Counted from the stretch's first letter, positions 1-12,012 are shown. The stretch is 64,000 nucleotides of DNA from Branchiostoma floridae (GCF_000003815.2 NC_049979.1:3756520-3820519); one strand, 5' to 3'. Notes: a model not told the origin generated them from the sequence alone. A program made the numbers and translations.

Positions 1-179
1 TTGACGATGGCAAAGGCACCCCTTTCCACGGAAACATTGAATCGTCCGGAAAGCGATGTTTTGAGAAGCGCATATCCTGATATTCATGCCTTTCATTTCC
101 TAGTTACCATCTAATGATCCATCGTGAGCCGCTTCCCTGACCTGTGGACCATACTACTGACATCCCTGATCTGTATAAG
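1..179. other. 5' flank of the FAM111-like gene
   Basis: No open frame or recognisable motif was found here. It lies directly upstream of the proposed first coding exon at 180 and would contain its promoter or 5' UTR if that exon is right. Confidence 0.3.
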
Positions 180-1600
180 ATGGCTGAGGGGACTGACTTC
201 AACTTTGTTGTCAATGGTGATTGATTCCTTTTTTTTTGTATCAATATTCATTGAATGTTTCTTGTATAACTTGTATTACTATTAGTTTGTTATATTTACA
301 ATTCCGTCTACATTTGTCAAAAAGCTCAATAAATTGATAAATAAATTGATAAACACACATAAAACAATCTTGTACTGAGGTGAGGGGGCGATCCCTAACA
401 CCATTGCGATTATCAGGGATTCTGTCGTCAGCACAATACTGTTGTTTTTTATGTAAGTAATGTGTCCAGGGACACCTGAAAAGCAGACTGTAGCCTGAGT
501 GTGATTTTACCCTGGTAAAATAAATGAATGTCCTAATTTCATGATATCTAAGTAGCTAACCACTCATTTGTCCCACCCATTCAGAAGAAGAAGCTCCGCT
601 CACTCCCAAACTGGAGCTGACTGGGGACACTGAATATGCCGCCTGTGCTGCTAGCAACTCGGCTAAGGAGTTTAGCTTTAAAGTAGGTAACAAAATATAT
701 TGTAAGCTTTGCAAAATTCACTTGCACCATAGGAAAAGTACATTAAAAAAATCTACTTGCCCAAAGCAACTTTTTACTGGCCCGAAATTTAAGCGATTTT
801 ACTTGCAGCAAGGAAATCCTTTTATTTTTCAGTTAAAAAGAGCACTTTTAAAGCTTGTTACTGGACCAATATGTACCCAAATCTACCCATGGAAAAATAG
901 CAGGCATGGAAAAATTTGCACTGACTCAATTGGGCAAGTATTTGCATTTGACTCTGCTTGGCACTGTCACATGCCCCTAGCAATTGGGCCAATAGACTTC
1001 CCTGACACTATATCAGCACAAATCCATCTACAAATACATAATGTACTAATTCTTATATGCCAAGATGAGTTAAATGGCACTTTTGCACATACCAAATGTT
1101 GTACCATGCTCTGAGTAACAGTGTCAGATGTATGCCAGCATCATTTTTTTAAGGTATAATGCTAGTTCACCTTTATTCGAGGGGTAACCTATATCCGTCG
1201 TTTTTAAAAATGGGGCATTTTGAAATATTGTGTCGATGTACGGTACTTTCAAACTGCAGTATTTTGAAACTATTTCAATTTTAAACCGACAGTCGACTTG
1301 ATATCCCAAAGTACCCTGTATTTTTTAACAACAAGTATAGGTAACCCCGTTGATGAAGGTGAACTACCATTTAATTGCAATGCAATTTGATGTACCAAGC
1401 CTAAAGTCATTTTGTTGTCATTGACAGTGCAAATGACCATGTATGTATTTTCCACAGTGATTGTTCATTTTCTCCTGATGATAAGGTACAAGTTTTGGAT
1501 GGGAAAGTGACACATGAACTGTTTGTTCCTCTCCAGGCAGCAGGGAAAGACACGCCTTCCACAGCCCAGATACCTGAGGATGGGACAAAGGGCAGCGTGG
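180..1600 (+). CDS. Probable 5' coding exons of the FAM111-like gene (180-216, 585-682 or 686, 1428-1600)
   Basis: Three short open segments with splice signals precede the large protease exon. Exon 180-216 begins with an ATG (reads MAEGTDFNFVVN) and ends in phase 1 at a GT donor. The segment at 585 follows a TTCAG acceptor, takes phase 1 and stays open to AAAGTAGGTAAC, where the donor may be at 683 or 687. The segment 1428-1600 starts after TTGACAG and ends in phase 1 at GGTATG, which matches the phase-1 acceptor at 2005 (joint codon GAG). The junction between the second and third segments does not fit in phase, so an exon is missing or one boundary is wrong. The encoded peptides are not similar enough to a known domain to name them. 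Confidence 0.4.
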
Positions 1601-2004
1601 GTATGTTTGCTGTAGTTAATGTGACAAATGACAGGGCAAGGAACATACAGTTGGCCAGTTGAGACAAATTCCATAGCCATATTCCACTCAGGAATACAGA
1701 TTATAAGAAGTGAGAAAAGATCATATCAGTACCAACCACTGTTGTAACCACCTGCTCAAATATCCTTCCCCACCCAAATTTCTTAGCATACAAGTATTGA
1801 CTTCTTGAAGTTCTTATTTATGTATAATACATTGTATTGAGCATTGACACACAGATATATTGAGCTGACATAATTTGTTGTTTACTGTCCTGTCAGTTGG
1901 ATTCTAAATCTAATCACAATATTTGTGGTTTGTTTTATATATCTTCAAAATCTAGGCATCTTGATTTTTTATCAACTGCGTGATGTATGTCATTATGTTT
2001 TCAG

Positions 2005-3740
2005 AGAAAGTGACGTTTGAGGTGCTGTTTGAAAACTTGAAGCCTTGCGGGAAAAAGAGGTCAATAACAGCACCAGGAAGTCAGCGTATAGTGGATGCAC
2101 TCCAAGCTGTTCAGGGTTTACAGAAAATCAAGAAGGATCTTCAAAAAGTCTTCCTCGACCCACTACCTGATAGTAAGGTCAAAGGAGAACCAAACATCGG
2201 AAGCCCCTGCAGTAGCATCGCAGGGGGTAAGTTTAAAGCTAGGTTCCACAAGAATCTGAAAGATGTTCAAAGCCTTAGTATCTATGATGATGATGGGTTA
2301 AAGTCTAGAAAGAGGTCTAGATTTTATGTGAATGTCAGCGAGCAAAGAAGTCGATCCCAGTGGATCACTAAGATGGAGCCGACGAAGTTCCACTTCCGTA
2401 CTTTGCTTATCGATTGCTTACCCAATGACACACTCCTGTCAGCTCTGCTGAGGGATGGTAGGATTGATAACAGTAAGATGAAGAAGAGCGTACTCTCAGA
2501 ATGTAGTGATCACAGCGTTCCCATCGTGCAAGCCCTTATGGATGATGCTCATTCCCATCATGATAGCACCTTTGTTAGTGAAGTCATTGATGAACCACAA
2601 GTTAGTGAAGACGATTGGCAAGAGTCTCTACGAAAAGTTCAGATTGATTATGGTGTAGACAGGAACCCTACACATAAAGGTAGCATTGGGCCCACTGTGA
2701 CACAGAGTCCTAGTTATGAAGGGAGAACTGATACCAGTGCCAGCAGTGTCCCCAGTACCAGTGGTTCTACACCGAAAGTCGGGAACCCAGGTTCACAGGA
2801 AAACAAGTCTGATGAAAAGATGTATGCTGAGTGGCAGACATTAGCTGCCAAGTTGTTGAAGTTAGACCTCCTACCAAAGGAGTCTGAAATAAAGGAGAAG
2901 AAAAGGAGAAAGAAGTTGGATAAGTTTGCAGAACCTTTTGTGCAGGAATACCATAATGTCAATCAGGGGACCACAGTCCTAATGATGAGCAAACTTATCG
3001 GCCATTCTGTATCTGTAGGGGTCGTTGTCAAAAATGACCATTGTTATGGAACATGTTTCAGAGTAGGCCCAAAGTTTGTTCTGACAAACAAGCATGTCAC
3101 AAAGTTGGCAGATTTGTCAAGTGGCAGTTGCAATGATGCTTTTGTGGAATTTAACTATTTGAAGGCATTTCCTAATGAGGAAGACTTTGTCAGATTCATT
3201 GTTAAAGATGTCAAGCACAGTCAGGATGACTTAGATTACTGTATTCTGGAACTGGACATTCCTACAGGCCAGTTTCAGCTGGTTCAGGAAAGGTTACCTG
3301 GCCTGGAGAGTTTGATCGGGTCCACTAGTGAAGGAAGTACGGTAACAATTATTGGACACCCAGGTGGTCAGCCAAAAAAGCTTGATGTGCGCTGTCCTGT
3401 TCTCAATCCTAACAATAACAAGGTCACACATTATCTGAAGATCCACCCAAGTAAAGCACAGGATGTTTACCACCCTGGCAGGACGATATACAAGAGTACA
3501 TTTGCCCATGGCTCCTCTGGTTCCCCGGGATTTGACCAGTATGGAAACCTTGTGGTCATGCATACCCGTGGCTACCCTTTGCATGCAGGATCCCATAGTG
3601 TACTGGAACAGGGCATTAGACTAACTGCCATCCATGGTGACCTTAGGCGTAATAAGCCTGATTTGTTCCGAGCCATATTTCCCCCTGAATGTTGGGATAC
3701 AGTATGGCCAGGAACAGAGGAGCACATGGATTGCTCATAA
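2005..3740 (+). CDS. FAM111-like trypsin-type serine protease, main 3' exon
   Basis: This long terminal exon encodes about 578 residues and starts after a TTTTCAG acceptor; the ATG at 1980 lies in the intron. The last third is a chymotrypsin-fold protease of the FAM111 kind. The triad, counted from the ATG at 1980, is His372 in LTNKHV, Asp419 in DLDYCILEL and Ser513 in HGSSGSPGF, with the oxyanion-type GxSGxP loop and an IIGHPGG strand before it. All three residues are intact, so an active enzyme is expected. The N-terminal part has two stretches reading KVTFEVLF and TKFHFRTLLID, possibly the ubiquitin-like repeats of FAM111 proteins (inference), then a Ser/Thr-rich linker (residues about 225-280) and a basic coiled segment (KEKKRRKK). 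Vertebrate FAM111A/B are nuclear, act at replication forks against DNA-protein crosslinks and restrict some viruses. Equivalent function here is inference. Confidence 0.75.
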
Positions 3741-4017
3741 GTTTGCTTTTGCATCGTAACAGAGAAGTGGAGGGAGTGATAATTACGAAGGAAGTGACCT
3801 TGGAAAGCCAGACTTCGGGCAAATGCTGTTAATCGTTGGCAGCATTATGGTCACTTCCTGGTACCTCAGGGAATATATAGTGTAGAATAAGAGAGTGGAC
3901 TAGTGGGGGGAAGGGGTCACTGAATGCCTCCACATTTGGTTGATAGCTGGAAGGTCCAAGCATTTCACTGGATTATGCTGCATTACAGGGAAAGATAAGA
4001 ATGATGGATTTCCTTCA

Positions 4018-4023
4018 AATAAA
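4018..4023 (+). terminator. AATAAA poly(A) signal for the FAM111-like gene
   Basis: An AATAAA hexamer lies about 280 bp after the protease stop codon, the first good candidate on this strand. Confidence 0.4.
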
Positions 4024-5783
4024 TTTGCTATAATTGTGCCAAAAATGAAGTTTGCTATTAGAATTTAGATGGATTGTGTGGGTGCAAGTCAGAGAGATTG
4101 AAGAAAGACCATGAGGAAAAAAAAACAAGGAAAGGTCAAAAAAAGATAAAATAATTGTAGAATAGAAAATATTTGAGAACCAGAAATATGGGTACAAACG
4201 TTGTCAAGAATATTGGTTGCCTTAAGTTAATTGTAACTCATTGCTATGTAGAGCACCTTCTTATGTATAACATATTAAACAGTTCCATTTTTATTTATTT
4301 ATTTCATGTCTTTGCAAATGTGACAATACATCACCCTGACTCTCAAGGCAGCATAGCTCATAATATAATAATATAGTAATATTAGAGAGTCAACAGATAA
4401 TGACAGACAGGATACATAGGTAATGGCAAATTATGCATCACTAGTTTGAGTGCAATTTAACTACCTACTATCAGTCTTACAATCCATATTGGATATTGTT
4501 AAGGACCTAGACTACATGCAAAGATACATTATATACACAAGATGAAATAGTTTTTGAACCAGTTCCTTCCGAGCTCGTAGAAATATGACCATTTATGTCC
4601 AAAAAAGATGTCACAGAGGCCACAAACTACCTCAAAAAAGTTATTTCGATAGCAAAGGCATTTTACTGCAATGTATGAGTAAGACATCATGTTATTGTTA
4701 TTGCTTTTCAGTCCGAGCTCATATTTTAGAAGGGAAATGTGTAAGCAGGACTATTTAATCCTTTGCCATACTTTTAAATGTCCTTTAATCCATTCAAGTA
4801 TTCTTAAAATGTGTAAGATAGTTTGAACAAAAATTTAGAACAGAAATATATAGAAGGTATGATTTTGTGGAAAATTTAGTGGGATAATTTAACTGTTTAT
4901 TTCAGTATATGTATTGAATTCAAGCTTTGTATGTAAATGAGACTTACATTCCAACACACCAGTCTACATATCTATATTTTTATCAAATCAGGTGCAGAAG
5001 TCAATAGACAAGAGACCAAAACCTAAGCAGACTAGATGAAATGTGTCATTGTTGATGGAAACATGCATTCTAAAACAGGGACTTTTCTTTGTAATATTGT
5101 TGTGTTTTTTGTGACCGTCCCAATAAATTTGTGCTGCAACAAACATCTCTGAATTGTATGTCTACTATAGTACAGAATTACTTTGACTGCAATTGTAAAA
5201 CACAGGAAATCCTTGTTTTCCACTGCTACCACAAAATAAAACCACTGCAAAAGAAGTTGTTCTAGTCAATACCAGAGTCAATACCAGATATCTAGATATG
5301 TCAGCTTATCATTGAAAGAAACATACATTTTGCTTGTATTACCTGTCATGGACACATATATTGTCTCTTGTGACATAGCCCATTTGTACACGATTCATAA
5401 TTTACTACAACTTTGCCACATATTTTCTAGAAGTTGCATGTATTTAACTACAGATTCACTACAAAAAAAACTGTTGTAAATGTAACCCTTATGCATTTTA
5501 TCAATAAATAAATGTATTGTGTGGTTTTACTTTCTTCAAGACTTTGTCTTTTCTTATTGTGTCTTTATCCAATATCTTAAACCACCAAAGCTCATGTTAC
5601 CCAGGTACATGAACATCCTATAAACACAACAGAATATGTCTTCATACGTAAAAGAAAGGAGAATGGTGAGGATGTGTACTTGTAACATGATATCATCAGA
5701 ACGGCATTTCCTTGGGTGGAGATGTTATTCTGCCCTTATGTTACAAAGCAGGGATGTCACTCCCATGTCATCATTAAAAGCCG
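4024..5783. other. AT-rich intergenic stretch
   Basis: Only short AT-rich open frames occur and none resembles a protein. No transposon ends were recognised. An AATAAA lies near 5508 but no upstream coding exon belongs to it. Confidence 0.4.
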
Positions 5784-6179
5784 TTGAAAATTCATCACTT
5801 TCGGAGAACAAAATTCTCTAGGGTGGTCCTGTCCTTGGTCCTGTCCTGTCTTCAAGCGTATTTACTGCTCATGGAGCTTCTGCAGGAACTAGGTTTACAA
5901 ATTTCGCAACACAAACTAGTTCTTCCTTCGCAATGCATTATTTTTCTGGGAGTTGAAATTGACAGTCGCAGCAAAACTGTGTCACTCCCGTCTGCTAAGC
6001 TTCCCGAATTTCGATCCTTACTGGCCGAATTATTGCATAAAACTCGCGCCACTAAGCGGCAACTGCAGCATCTTCCAGGGAAGCTAAATTGGGCATGTCG
6101 GGTTGTCTACGGCGGGAGAACTTTCTTGTGTAGAATCCTTGACACCCTAAACAAGGGTAATATAGTCTTGCACTTTTGA
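5784..6179 (+). pseudogene. DIRS-type retrotransposon reverse transcriptase fragment
   Basis: The reading frame from about 5855 encodes LGLQISQHK, then FLGVEIDSR, and ends ACRVVYGGRTFLCRILD. This is the end of the palm, the thumb and the start of the connection region of the reverse transcriptase of tyrosine-recombinase (DIRS-like) retrotransposons, where GLxIS..K, TFLGxxxDS and the GRxFLRRLxDL signature are diagnostic. The upstream catalytic YVDD box is absent, and there is no RNase H, methyltransferase or recombinase nearby. It is an isolated about 110-residue remnant with the frame closing at 6179. The first about 20 codons are not part of the homology. Confidence 0.65.
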
Positions 6180-7231
6180 AAAAAGTCCTCAACAACGGTC
6201 AATTCGCACAAACGTATACACATGATCTTGTATTTCGTTTCACCCCTATGCATGCGACTTAGTGACCGAAAAGAGACTATCAATCTTTCCACCATCTATG
6301 GAGACGGTTGTCTTGGATGACTGATGAGAAAATGCTCTAAATCTTTAAATAAATAAGGTTCAAGACAGTTCTAGCTTCATTAACTTGTTTTATTGATGTA
6401 ATCATCTCATACAAATAATTGGCTTTTGCATAGACATTTACAAGTTAAGTTTTATTATTATCTGCAATTGTCCAGTTATATCCTATGTAACGTTAATAGT
6501 ATTTGCTAGTTCTGTCAGTTCATTCGAGTGGCGCTGAAGAAGAGTTCCACTAGAAACATCCAGAAGAATTATATTCAGCCCTAGAGATTTAATTGCTTTC
6601 AACTATTGTTGGGCTTGGAGTCTACACAATCTTCATAAGCAAGCAAGTAATGTTTACATTGTATGTTTTGCAAAACTTATCTTGAAGTCACTCACTACAC
6701 GTCTGAAAATTGACATAATTTGACTCAGCTGAGCTGACACTGAAGGCTTGCTTCATACAAACATACTGTTTGTAGTAATTTCAGTAATACATGGGAGTTG
6801 GTGTCTAATCCATAACCTCACCAGTATTGCAGTTAAGTTGTAGACATAGTGATAAACGCTACTCTGGGCACTATCTTGTGACCTGAATGCAGCAGCACAA
6901 TTGAGCATTCCTAGCTCCAGTTGAGATCTGCACGCCTGGAGATTATTGTTTACTACTACTCGTCAATTGAGTACGTAGTAAGACACTGTTTTGCAATGAT
7001 AAAAGACAAAGATAGCTCTTCATATAATATCGTATTACTGGTGATGTAGATCTACTGTTATGAATAGTGTCTAGAAGATTAGTGCCTAATAGATCATCAG
7101 CATGATTCTCTAGAGCTATATTAATTGTCCAAGGTTGTTTGATATACATATATGTCAAATGTTTACAAAACCTTTGATTCGGACTTAGCTGAATGGTCTC
7201 TTCGGCCATTTCAACAGTTCTCTGATGTTTT
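6180..7231. other. Non-coding stretch
   Basis: No supported gene, tRNA or repeat is seen. The frame at 6943-7335 on the minus strand overlaps the 3' end of the gene at 7232-7987 in another phase and reads as low-information sequence. Confidence 0.4.
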
Positions 7232-7987
7232 TTATGCAACATTCTGCAATTCCCGATCATCAGGATGACAAAAGTAAAAGTTTGTAATCTTCGAATCCGT
7301 GTTGAAGTATCCTCCCATCCAGTAGTCTTTGTCATTTTCTCTGAATTTACCTTCCCAGTGCCAAGTCACATCATTTAACTGTACTGACCTTCCCATACTT
7401 GTTGATTCCTCGTAGGCTCTCTTACAGCAGTCTGCGAGACGTTTGTCTGACCAGACTGCCGGATCGTAGACAGTTTTCACGACCGGCTGAAATTTGAACA
7501 GAACCCCAAGTCTGGTACATCCAGCTTTCGAACTTTGGGCACTGGAATGCGACTTCTTGGACTTGGCGCAGTCACATAGGACCATTTTCCATACCTCACT
7601 GGATACATTTAGTTGCTCTTGGGCGACTTTTTTCTCAGGCTTCTTCTTCCGTGGATAGTTGGTTGGTCCCTCCACGTCGGCCCGCCATGTCAGAAGCACC
7701 GTGTACACACCCTCGGGAAGGTCATCTCCCGGTAGTTTCACAACTGCGGCCACGATCAAACCCTTGGACTGAGCCTCCAACAGGTAACGGAGATCGTGAC
7801 AGCCTTTCACATCGTTGTCCTTAATTTTGAATTCGCGATTGTGGTCGAAAGCTCGAGGATATACAAAACAATTTTCCATTATTGACGTGTTGGCGGCCAT
7901 GGCGAACAGAAGAGCTCCGTTACCAAAACTTCCTCCTCTGGAAGATCCATTAATAGTTCTGTCTATCGTCGCTTCACTATTGATCAC
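7232..7987 (-). CDS. Uncharacterised 251-residue protein
   Basis: An uninterrupted minus-strand frame of 251 codons with balanced, non-repetitive composition. I do not recognise the family. Visible features: a central Lys/Pro-rich basic patch (YPRKKKPEKK, about residues 113-122), a Cys-containing strand (VLCDCAKSK) and an aromatic-rich C-terminus with WHWEGKF, DYWMGGYF and NFYFCHP, which suggests a beta-rich fold. No signal peptide or membrane helix is obvious. It starts about 280 bp from the oppositely oriented gene at 8272, so the two may share a bidirectional promoter. It could be a single-exon gene or the first exon of a longer one; a later in-frame ATG at 7897 is an alternative start. 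Confidence 0.5.
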   Translation of the reverse strand: MINSEATIDRTINGSSRGGSFGNGALLFAMAANTSIMENCFVYPRAFDHNREFKIKDNDVKGCHDLRYLLEAQSKGLIVAAVVKLPGDDLPEGVYTVLLTWRADVEGPTNYPRKKKPEKKVAQEQLNVSSEVWKMVLCDCAKSKKSHSSAQSSKAGCTRLGVLFKFQPVVKTVYDPAVWSDKRLADCCKRAYEESTSMGRSVQLNDVTWHWEGKFRENDKDYWMGGYFNTDSKITNFYFCHPDDRELQNVA

Positions 7988-8271
7988 TGTTGTAAAAGCC
8001 GTGTGCTGAATTGACCATGATCTCTTGTGTATGCAACGGACAGTCCCTTACACACCTGTTTGACGTAGTTGGTCACTAGGCAACATCATGAGTGTGTTGT
8101 GAACAGCTAATGGTGTGCTGTGAACGATGAACTTAAGTCATGTGACGCGTAACCTCACCTGACTTCTCTGTGCTCCAAACAATAGTGCACAGTGGCAGAC
8201 ATGTTTTTTTTCTGGCGTAGGTAAATTTATGGACGAAGCAATAAAGTTCTGTACATGGTTGCTCTTACACC
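7988..8271. promoter_or_regulatory. Shared divergent promoter region
   Basis: This 284-bp gap separates the starts of two opposite reading frames and has no open frame of its own. No TATA box or strong core element is visible. Assignment as a bidirectional promoter rests on geometry only. Confidence 0.35.
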
Positions 8272-8784
8272 ATGGCATCCGATTCCCGGGAAGACAAGTT
8301 AACCTGTAGATGGACCAGCGAAGGACAGCTGGATATCACGGGGTTTCCTGAGGACATGCCCATATGTCTACAGTACTATCTAAGCTCCATTAAGTCAGAA
8401 AAATGGCCACGGGCTTTGCACTTAATCCAGCAGGGTGAAGGGCACTGCTTCCTCAGTGGAACTGGGATCTCGTTTTCACGCGACTACGAGTCGTCCAGCA
8501 GTGAGGAAGACGGTCCAAGCAGAGGACGGCTACCGCAAGATGAAGTTGAATTCTTTAAGGGACGAGCCAAGAACAGAGTAAAACGACTTCTGTTCCTTCG
8601 CACGGTGGCGACGTGTTTGACAGAACGTAGGAAAACTCACGGCCCCTTCGATGGTGAAAAGCAGTTTCGAGATTACATACACCAAGAAGAAAGATGCACA
8701 GACCAAACTACAGAATTAACCGGATGTACAAGTACGCCAAATCATTTGTCTCCAACGCCAAACATTTCTGTCCGCCCTCTTTAA
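8272..8784 (+). CDS. Uncharacterised 170-residue protein or 5' exon
   Basis: The frame begins at an ATG in the context ACACCATGG, close to a Kozak consensus. It encodes a Trp- and Cys-containing N-terminal region (CRWTSEGQLDITG), an acidic serine cluster (ESSSSEEDG, about residues 73-81) and a basic helical region (KNRVKRLLFLRTVATCLTERRK). I do not recognise the family. It may be complete, or it may be the first exon of the coiled-coil/FN3/death-domain gene that follows: internal phase-1 donors (GATGGTGAAA near 8653; GCAGTGAGG near 8503) fit the phase-1 acceptor at 10019. Sequence alone cannot decide. Confidence 0.45.
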   Translation: MASDSREDKLTCRWTSEGQLDITGFPEDMPICLQYYLSSIKSEKWPRALHLIQQGEGHCFLSGTGISFSRDYESSSSEEDGPSRGRLPQDEVEFFKGRAKNRVKRLLFLRTVATCLTERRKTHGPFDGEKQFRDYIHQEERCTDQTTELTGCTSTPNHLSPTPNISVRPL

Positions 8785-10019
8785 CTGTCTAAAGATGTAT
8801 ATTTCTACCTCCATGAAGATGGAGGTACAGTTTTGAGTCTGTATGGCGTATGGGGGTATATGTCAAGAACCTCTGGATGGATTGTGATGGTTTTTGGTAT
8901 GTGGAGTGACCCCGACAGTAAATGTCAATTTTTAGCCCCCTGGTGGTTGACCTTGGTACAGCAGTAGTAACTTTTTGCATATCTTTGGTCCTGGACGTGG
9001 TGTGGTGTTTTAGGTGGAAGATAGGTGTTTGGGCCGTTTTTGTAATTGCATTATCAATGTTATCTCCTGTAAAATATGGAAGGTCAAGTTATGTGTGTGT
9101 GTGTGTGTTTGTGTAAAGTTACCATATACCCAATAGGGAAATCAAATTCATTTGCTGGAGTGTTCTTCTTCTTTCTTCTTCTTGCTCTGCCATGAACAAA
9201 TTAGACCTTAGAACTGAGGATGACATCGGCACTGTAAAGAAACAAGCAGATGTAGGGTGGACAGACACAAAGCAGATGTAGAGTGGCAGCTGTATTAATG
9301 CAGAACATTGTCTATGTTGGTATACTTTATGATGTGGGTCAAAGTTTCTTTAAAATGGCCATATTGCATTTATTTTACAAGAATGCACAAAAAAATTAAT
9401 TTTGTGAAGAACAATTGTGCATGTTTCGTTGTTTGTCATACAGTTTCACAAAACCTGTCTATTATCCAAGTAGTTCAATGAATGACCCCAGTTGCATAGA
9501 TTATGTTAATGACCTGGTAACAAGTCAAGCAGATTTAGGGTGGCCCGTTTTGTTAAACTCCCACACAATGTTGAGCCTAATGGTATAGTTGTGAAAACAA
9601 GCAAAGACCCTTAAACCAAAGCCACATAATTCCTCCTTAGTTGTTATTTGGTATAACTACATGGCACTTTTGACCCAATGAAGAAACAACCACCACATCT
9701 CCTTGCTTCAAACAACAATGACCATGCCAGTGCAGATCATCCAAAAAATTGTCATAATTAATAAATGGAGACCTCATACTTTTAACATGTGTACATGACT
9801 TATGCATAACTTAAAAAAATCTAGATATTCAATGGAGGTGTGAGGTCTTTGAACTCTTGTTTGCTTTGTTTTAGGCTATGTGCTTTATTTGTATCCCATA
9901 AAGGAACATAATGCTTTCTTTGAAACTTCAAACAGCATCAGTTTTCTTAGATGCTGTTTCATTCAGACCAGGAACTGTTAGATCTAACATGCACTGACTT
10001 TGTAATTCATGTTGAACAG
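8785..10019. other. Non-coding stretch
   Basis: A short TG microsatellite lies near 9091-9113. No coding similarity is seen. It is either intergenic or an intron joining 8272-8784 to the coiled-coil exon. Confidence 0.4.
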
Positions 10020-10625
10020 GATTGGACCGTACCAGTTCTGTTGACACCCTGATGACCCTGCCACCCCCCATCAGACATGTGGACCATTCCAACCTGAGAG
10101 GCCTTGATCTGGCCATGGTTGGTAGGAAGGAATGTATAGATGAAGTCGATGATTATGCAGTCTCCACACTGAACTTTACAGTCATACAAGTACAGGCAGC
10201 TCTGCGACAAAGGAGCAAAAAGGCACAACAGCAGCATATGAAGGTATTAAGGACAGCAAGAGAGGATACAGAAGTTATGGTGCGCAGTCAGACAATGGAG
10301 ATAAACAGACTGAAACAGGAGAACGAAGAAGCACAGAAAATCCTCCTGGATCTCAAGATGGAAAACCAGAATTCAAAAGAGACCAACAAGACCTATGAAG
10401 CCGACATAGAGAAACTGACAGCAGAGATAACAAAGCTTCCCAACCTTCGTGATGAAGTCAAAAGTCTGAGTGAGAAAGACAAAACCTCACAGAAAGTTCT
10501 GTCAGAAAAGAATCTTAAGATCCAGCAGTTGCAGGAGACCAACAAAACCCATGAAGCTGAAATAGAAAAACTGACAGCTGAGAACAAAAAATTGACAAGC
10601 CAGCTTCTTAACCTGCAAGCACCAG
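10020..10625 (+). CDS. Coiled-coil exon of the FN3/death-domain gene
   Basis: The exon follows a GAACAG acceptor, enters in phase 1 and leaves in phase 1 at ACCAG|GTATAC. It encodes about 200 residues. After about 60 residues of mixed sequence comes a long charged heptad-rich coiled coil (about residues 65-200; Lys, Glu, Gln, Leu dominate). It contains an internal near-repeat, TNKTYEADIEKLTAE and TNKTHEAEIEKLTAE, about 55 residues apart. Such a segment probably drives oligomerisation. The first coding exon is unresolved because this exon has no suitable ATG at its start. It belongs with the FN3 exons because its exit phase matches theirs and the next acceptor is only 300 bp downstream. Confidence 0.6.
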
Positions 10626-10919
10626 GTATACATAATGGTCTTAGCATTTAACACTTAGAGGTCAAATCAACTTTTTTTACATAATGGAAAATGCTGAGTG
10701 CTATAATTGTTATGCCTACATACTAGTGTCAGTGGTCAACCTGATATGGAGTCTCAGCTGTTGTAATAAGTAATTGTACTTCAACCATGAAGCATGTGTG
10801 CATCTGTCTTTCTTTAATTCAGCATTGAACGAAATAGAATCATACATTATGTAATTACAATCAAATTACAAATGTATCTTACACCCGCAAATGTCATGTT
10901 ATTCCTTTTATCCTCACAG

Positions 10920-11189
10920 TATTGGTCAACTCGCCAATCAACATTGACACTGTAGCATCTGAGAACAGCATCAGCATCAGCTGGGAAAAGCTACCTGGAG
11001 CTGTAGACAGCTACATTGTCAGCATAGAGTCTGCTATTGGTGATAACCGGGCTGCAGCAAGTGTGGATTGTGGAGCCCCATTAATGCACACATTTACTGG
11101 TCTGACACCAGGGAAGATGTACACTATCAGTGTGACGACTTTCAGTAGTGGTGAAAAGAGTGGGACAGTGACAAGGGCACAAAGGACAC
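10920..11189 (+). CDS. FN3 domain exon 1
   Basis: A 270-bp symmetrical phase 1-1 exon encoding one fibronectin type III module. The B-strand ISISWEKLPG with its conserved Trp, the YIVSIES strand and the GLTPGKMYTISVTTF strand with its conserved Tyr are all present. It ends AGGACAC|GTAAGT. FN3 modules are beta sandwiches for protein binding, and 1-1 exons shuffle and duplicate without breaking the frame. This copy differs from the next three (GEKSGTVTRAQRTR end). Confidence 0.75.
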
Positions 11190-11493
11190 GTAAGTACTAT
11201 AATATTATGAACTTGGAGTAGACTCAGATGTTAGAATTATAGTCATAACTGCTGGAGATGTTCAATCTGTTATAGGGACAAAGCAGCGTGCGCACAAATC
11301 ATGATCCAACAGCTATAGAGACTTGCTTGGTAAGGTTAGCATAGTTTAGCATGAGAGACTTAGGGTAGAACTGTAGCTTGAGCCAAAGACACTGCAGTTA
11401 TAATGTCTATATAGATACTTTTTCAACCTGACATTGGTGTCACCAAGCAAAGTGTACAGTTTACATCCACTGCACAACTTTAATTTTGACACC

Positions 11494-11577
11494 AGGAACA
11501 CCATACAACATCAGTGTCACCAAGACGGTTGAAAAAACTCCTTGGTGTCACAGCTGTTAGTGATGAAATCAGAGTGC
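11494..11577 (+). pseudogene. Relic of an FN3 exon 3' end
   Basis: The sequence CCAGGAACACCATACAAC and what follows matches the strand that reads GTLYNISVTTVSGE in the functional FN3 exons, but it lacks an acceptor, the N-terminal half and an intact frame. It looks like a decayed FN3 exon. Confidence 0.5.
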
Positions 11578-11748
11578 AGCAAGCGCTTGAGGAACCATTG
11601 CACATGTTTATTGCATCTTACATAATAATTAATATTCAATGAAGTAGATTTAAGTCCTGCTGAATAAGATTGCCAGGTCACATTTTGCTTTGTATTCAAG
11701 GACACTGATGTATATGAATGACCTTTTATTATTACGAAATACCAACAG

Positions 11749-12012
11749 GTCCCAGCAGGCCCCGACACCTCAGTGTTATAAACGCTACAGAGGGCAGCAT
11801 CAGCATCACCTGGGAAGAAGCAGTTGGACACAAAGACGGCTACAGAGTCAGCATCTCCTCTCACAATATTGAACACATGCATGTTGCAATTGTGAATGCC
11901 CCAACAGAGTACACCTTTACATATCTGGTACCAGGAACCCTGTACAACATCAGTGTGACAACTGTTAGTGGTGAGAAGGAAAGTGACATCGTTGCAGTGC
12001 GTGCAGTGACAA
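11749..12012 (+). CDS. FN3 domain exon 2
   Basis: A 264-bp phase 1-1 exon between ACCAACAG and ACAA|GTAAGT. It encodes SISITWEEAVG (conserved Trp), YRVSISSHN and LVPGTLYNISVTTVSGE, a complete FN3 core. It is about 90% like the exons at 12672 and 13520 by eye, and the about 50 bp of intron before it (including ATGACCTTTTATTATTACG) is also shared, so the exon duplicated together with flanking intron. Confidence 0.75.
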
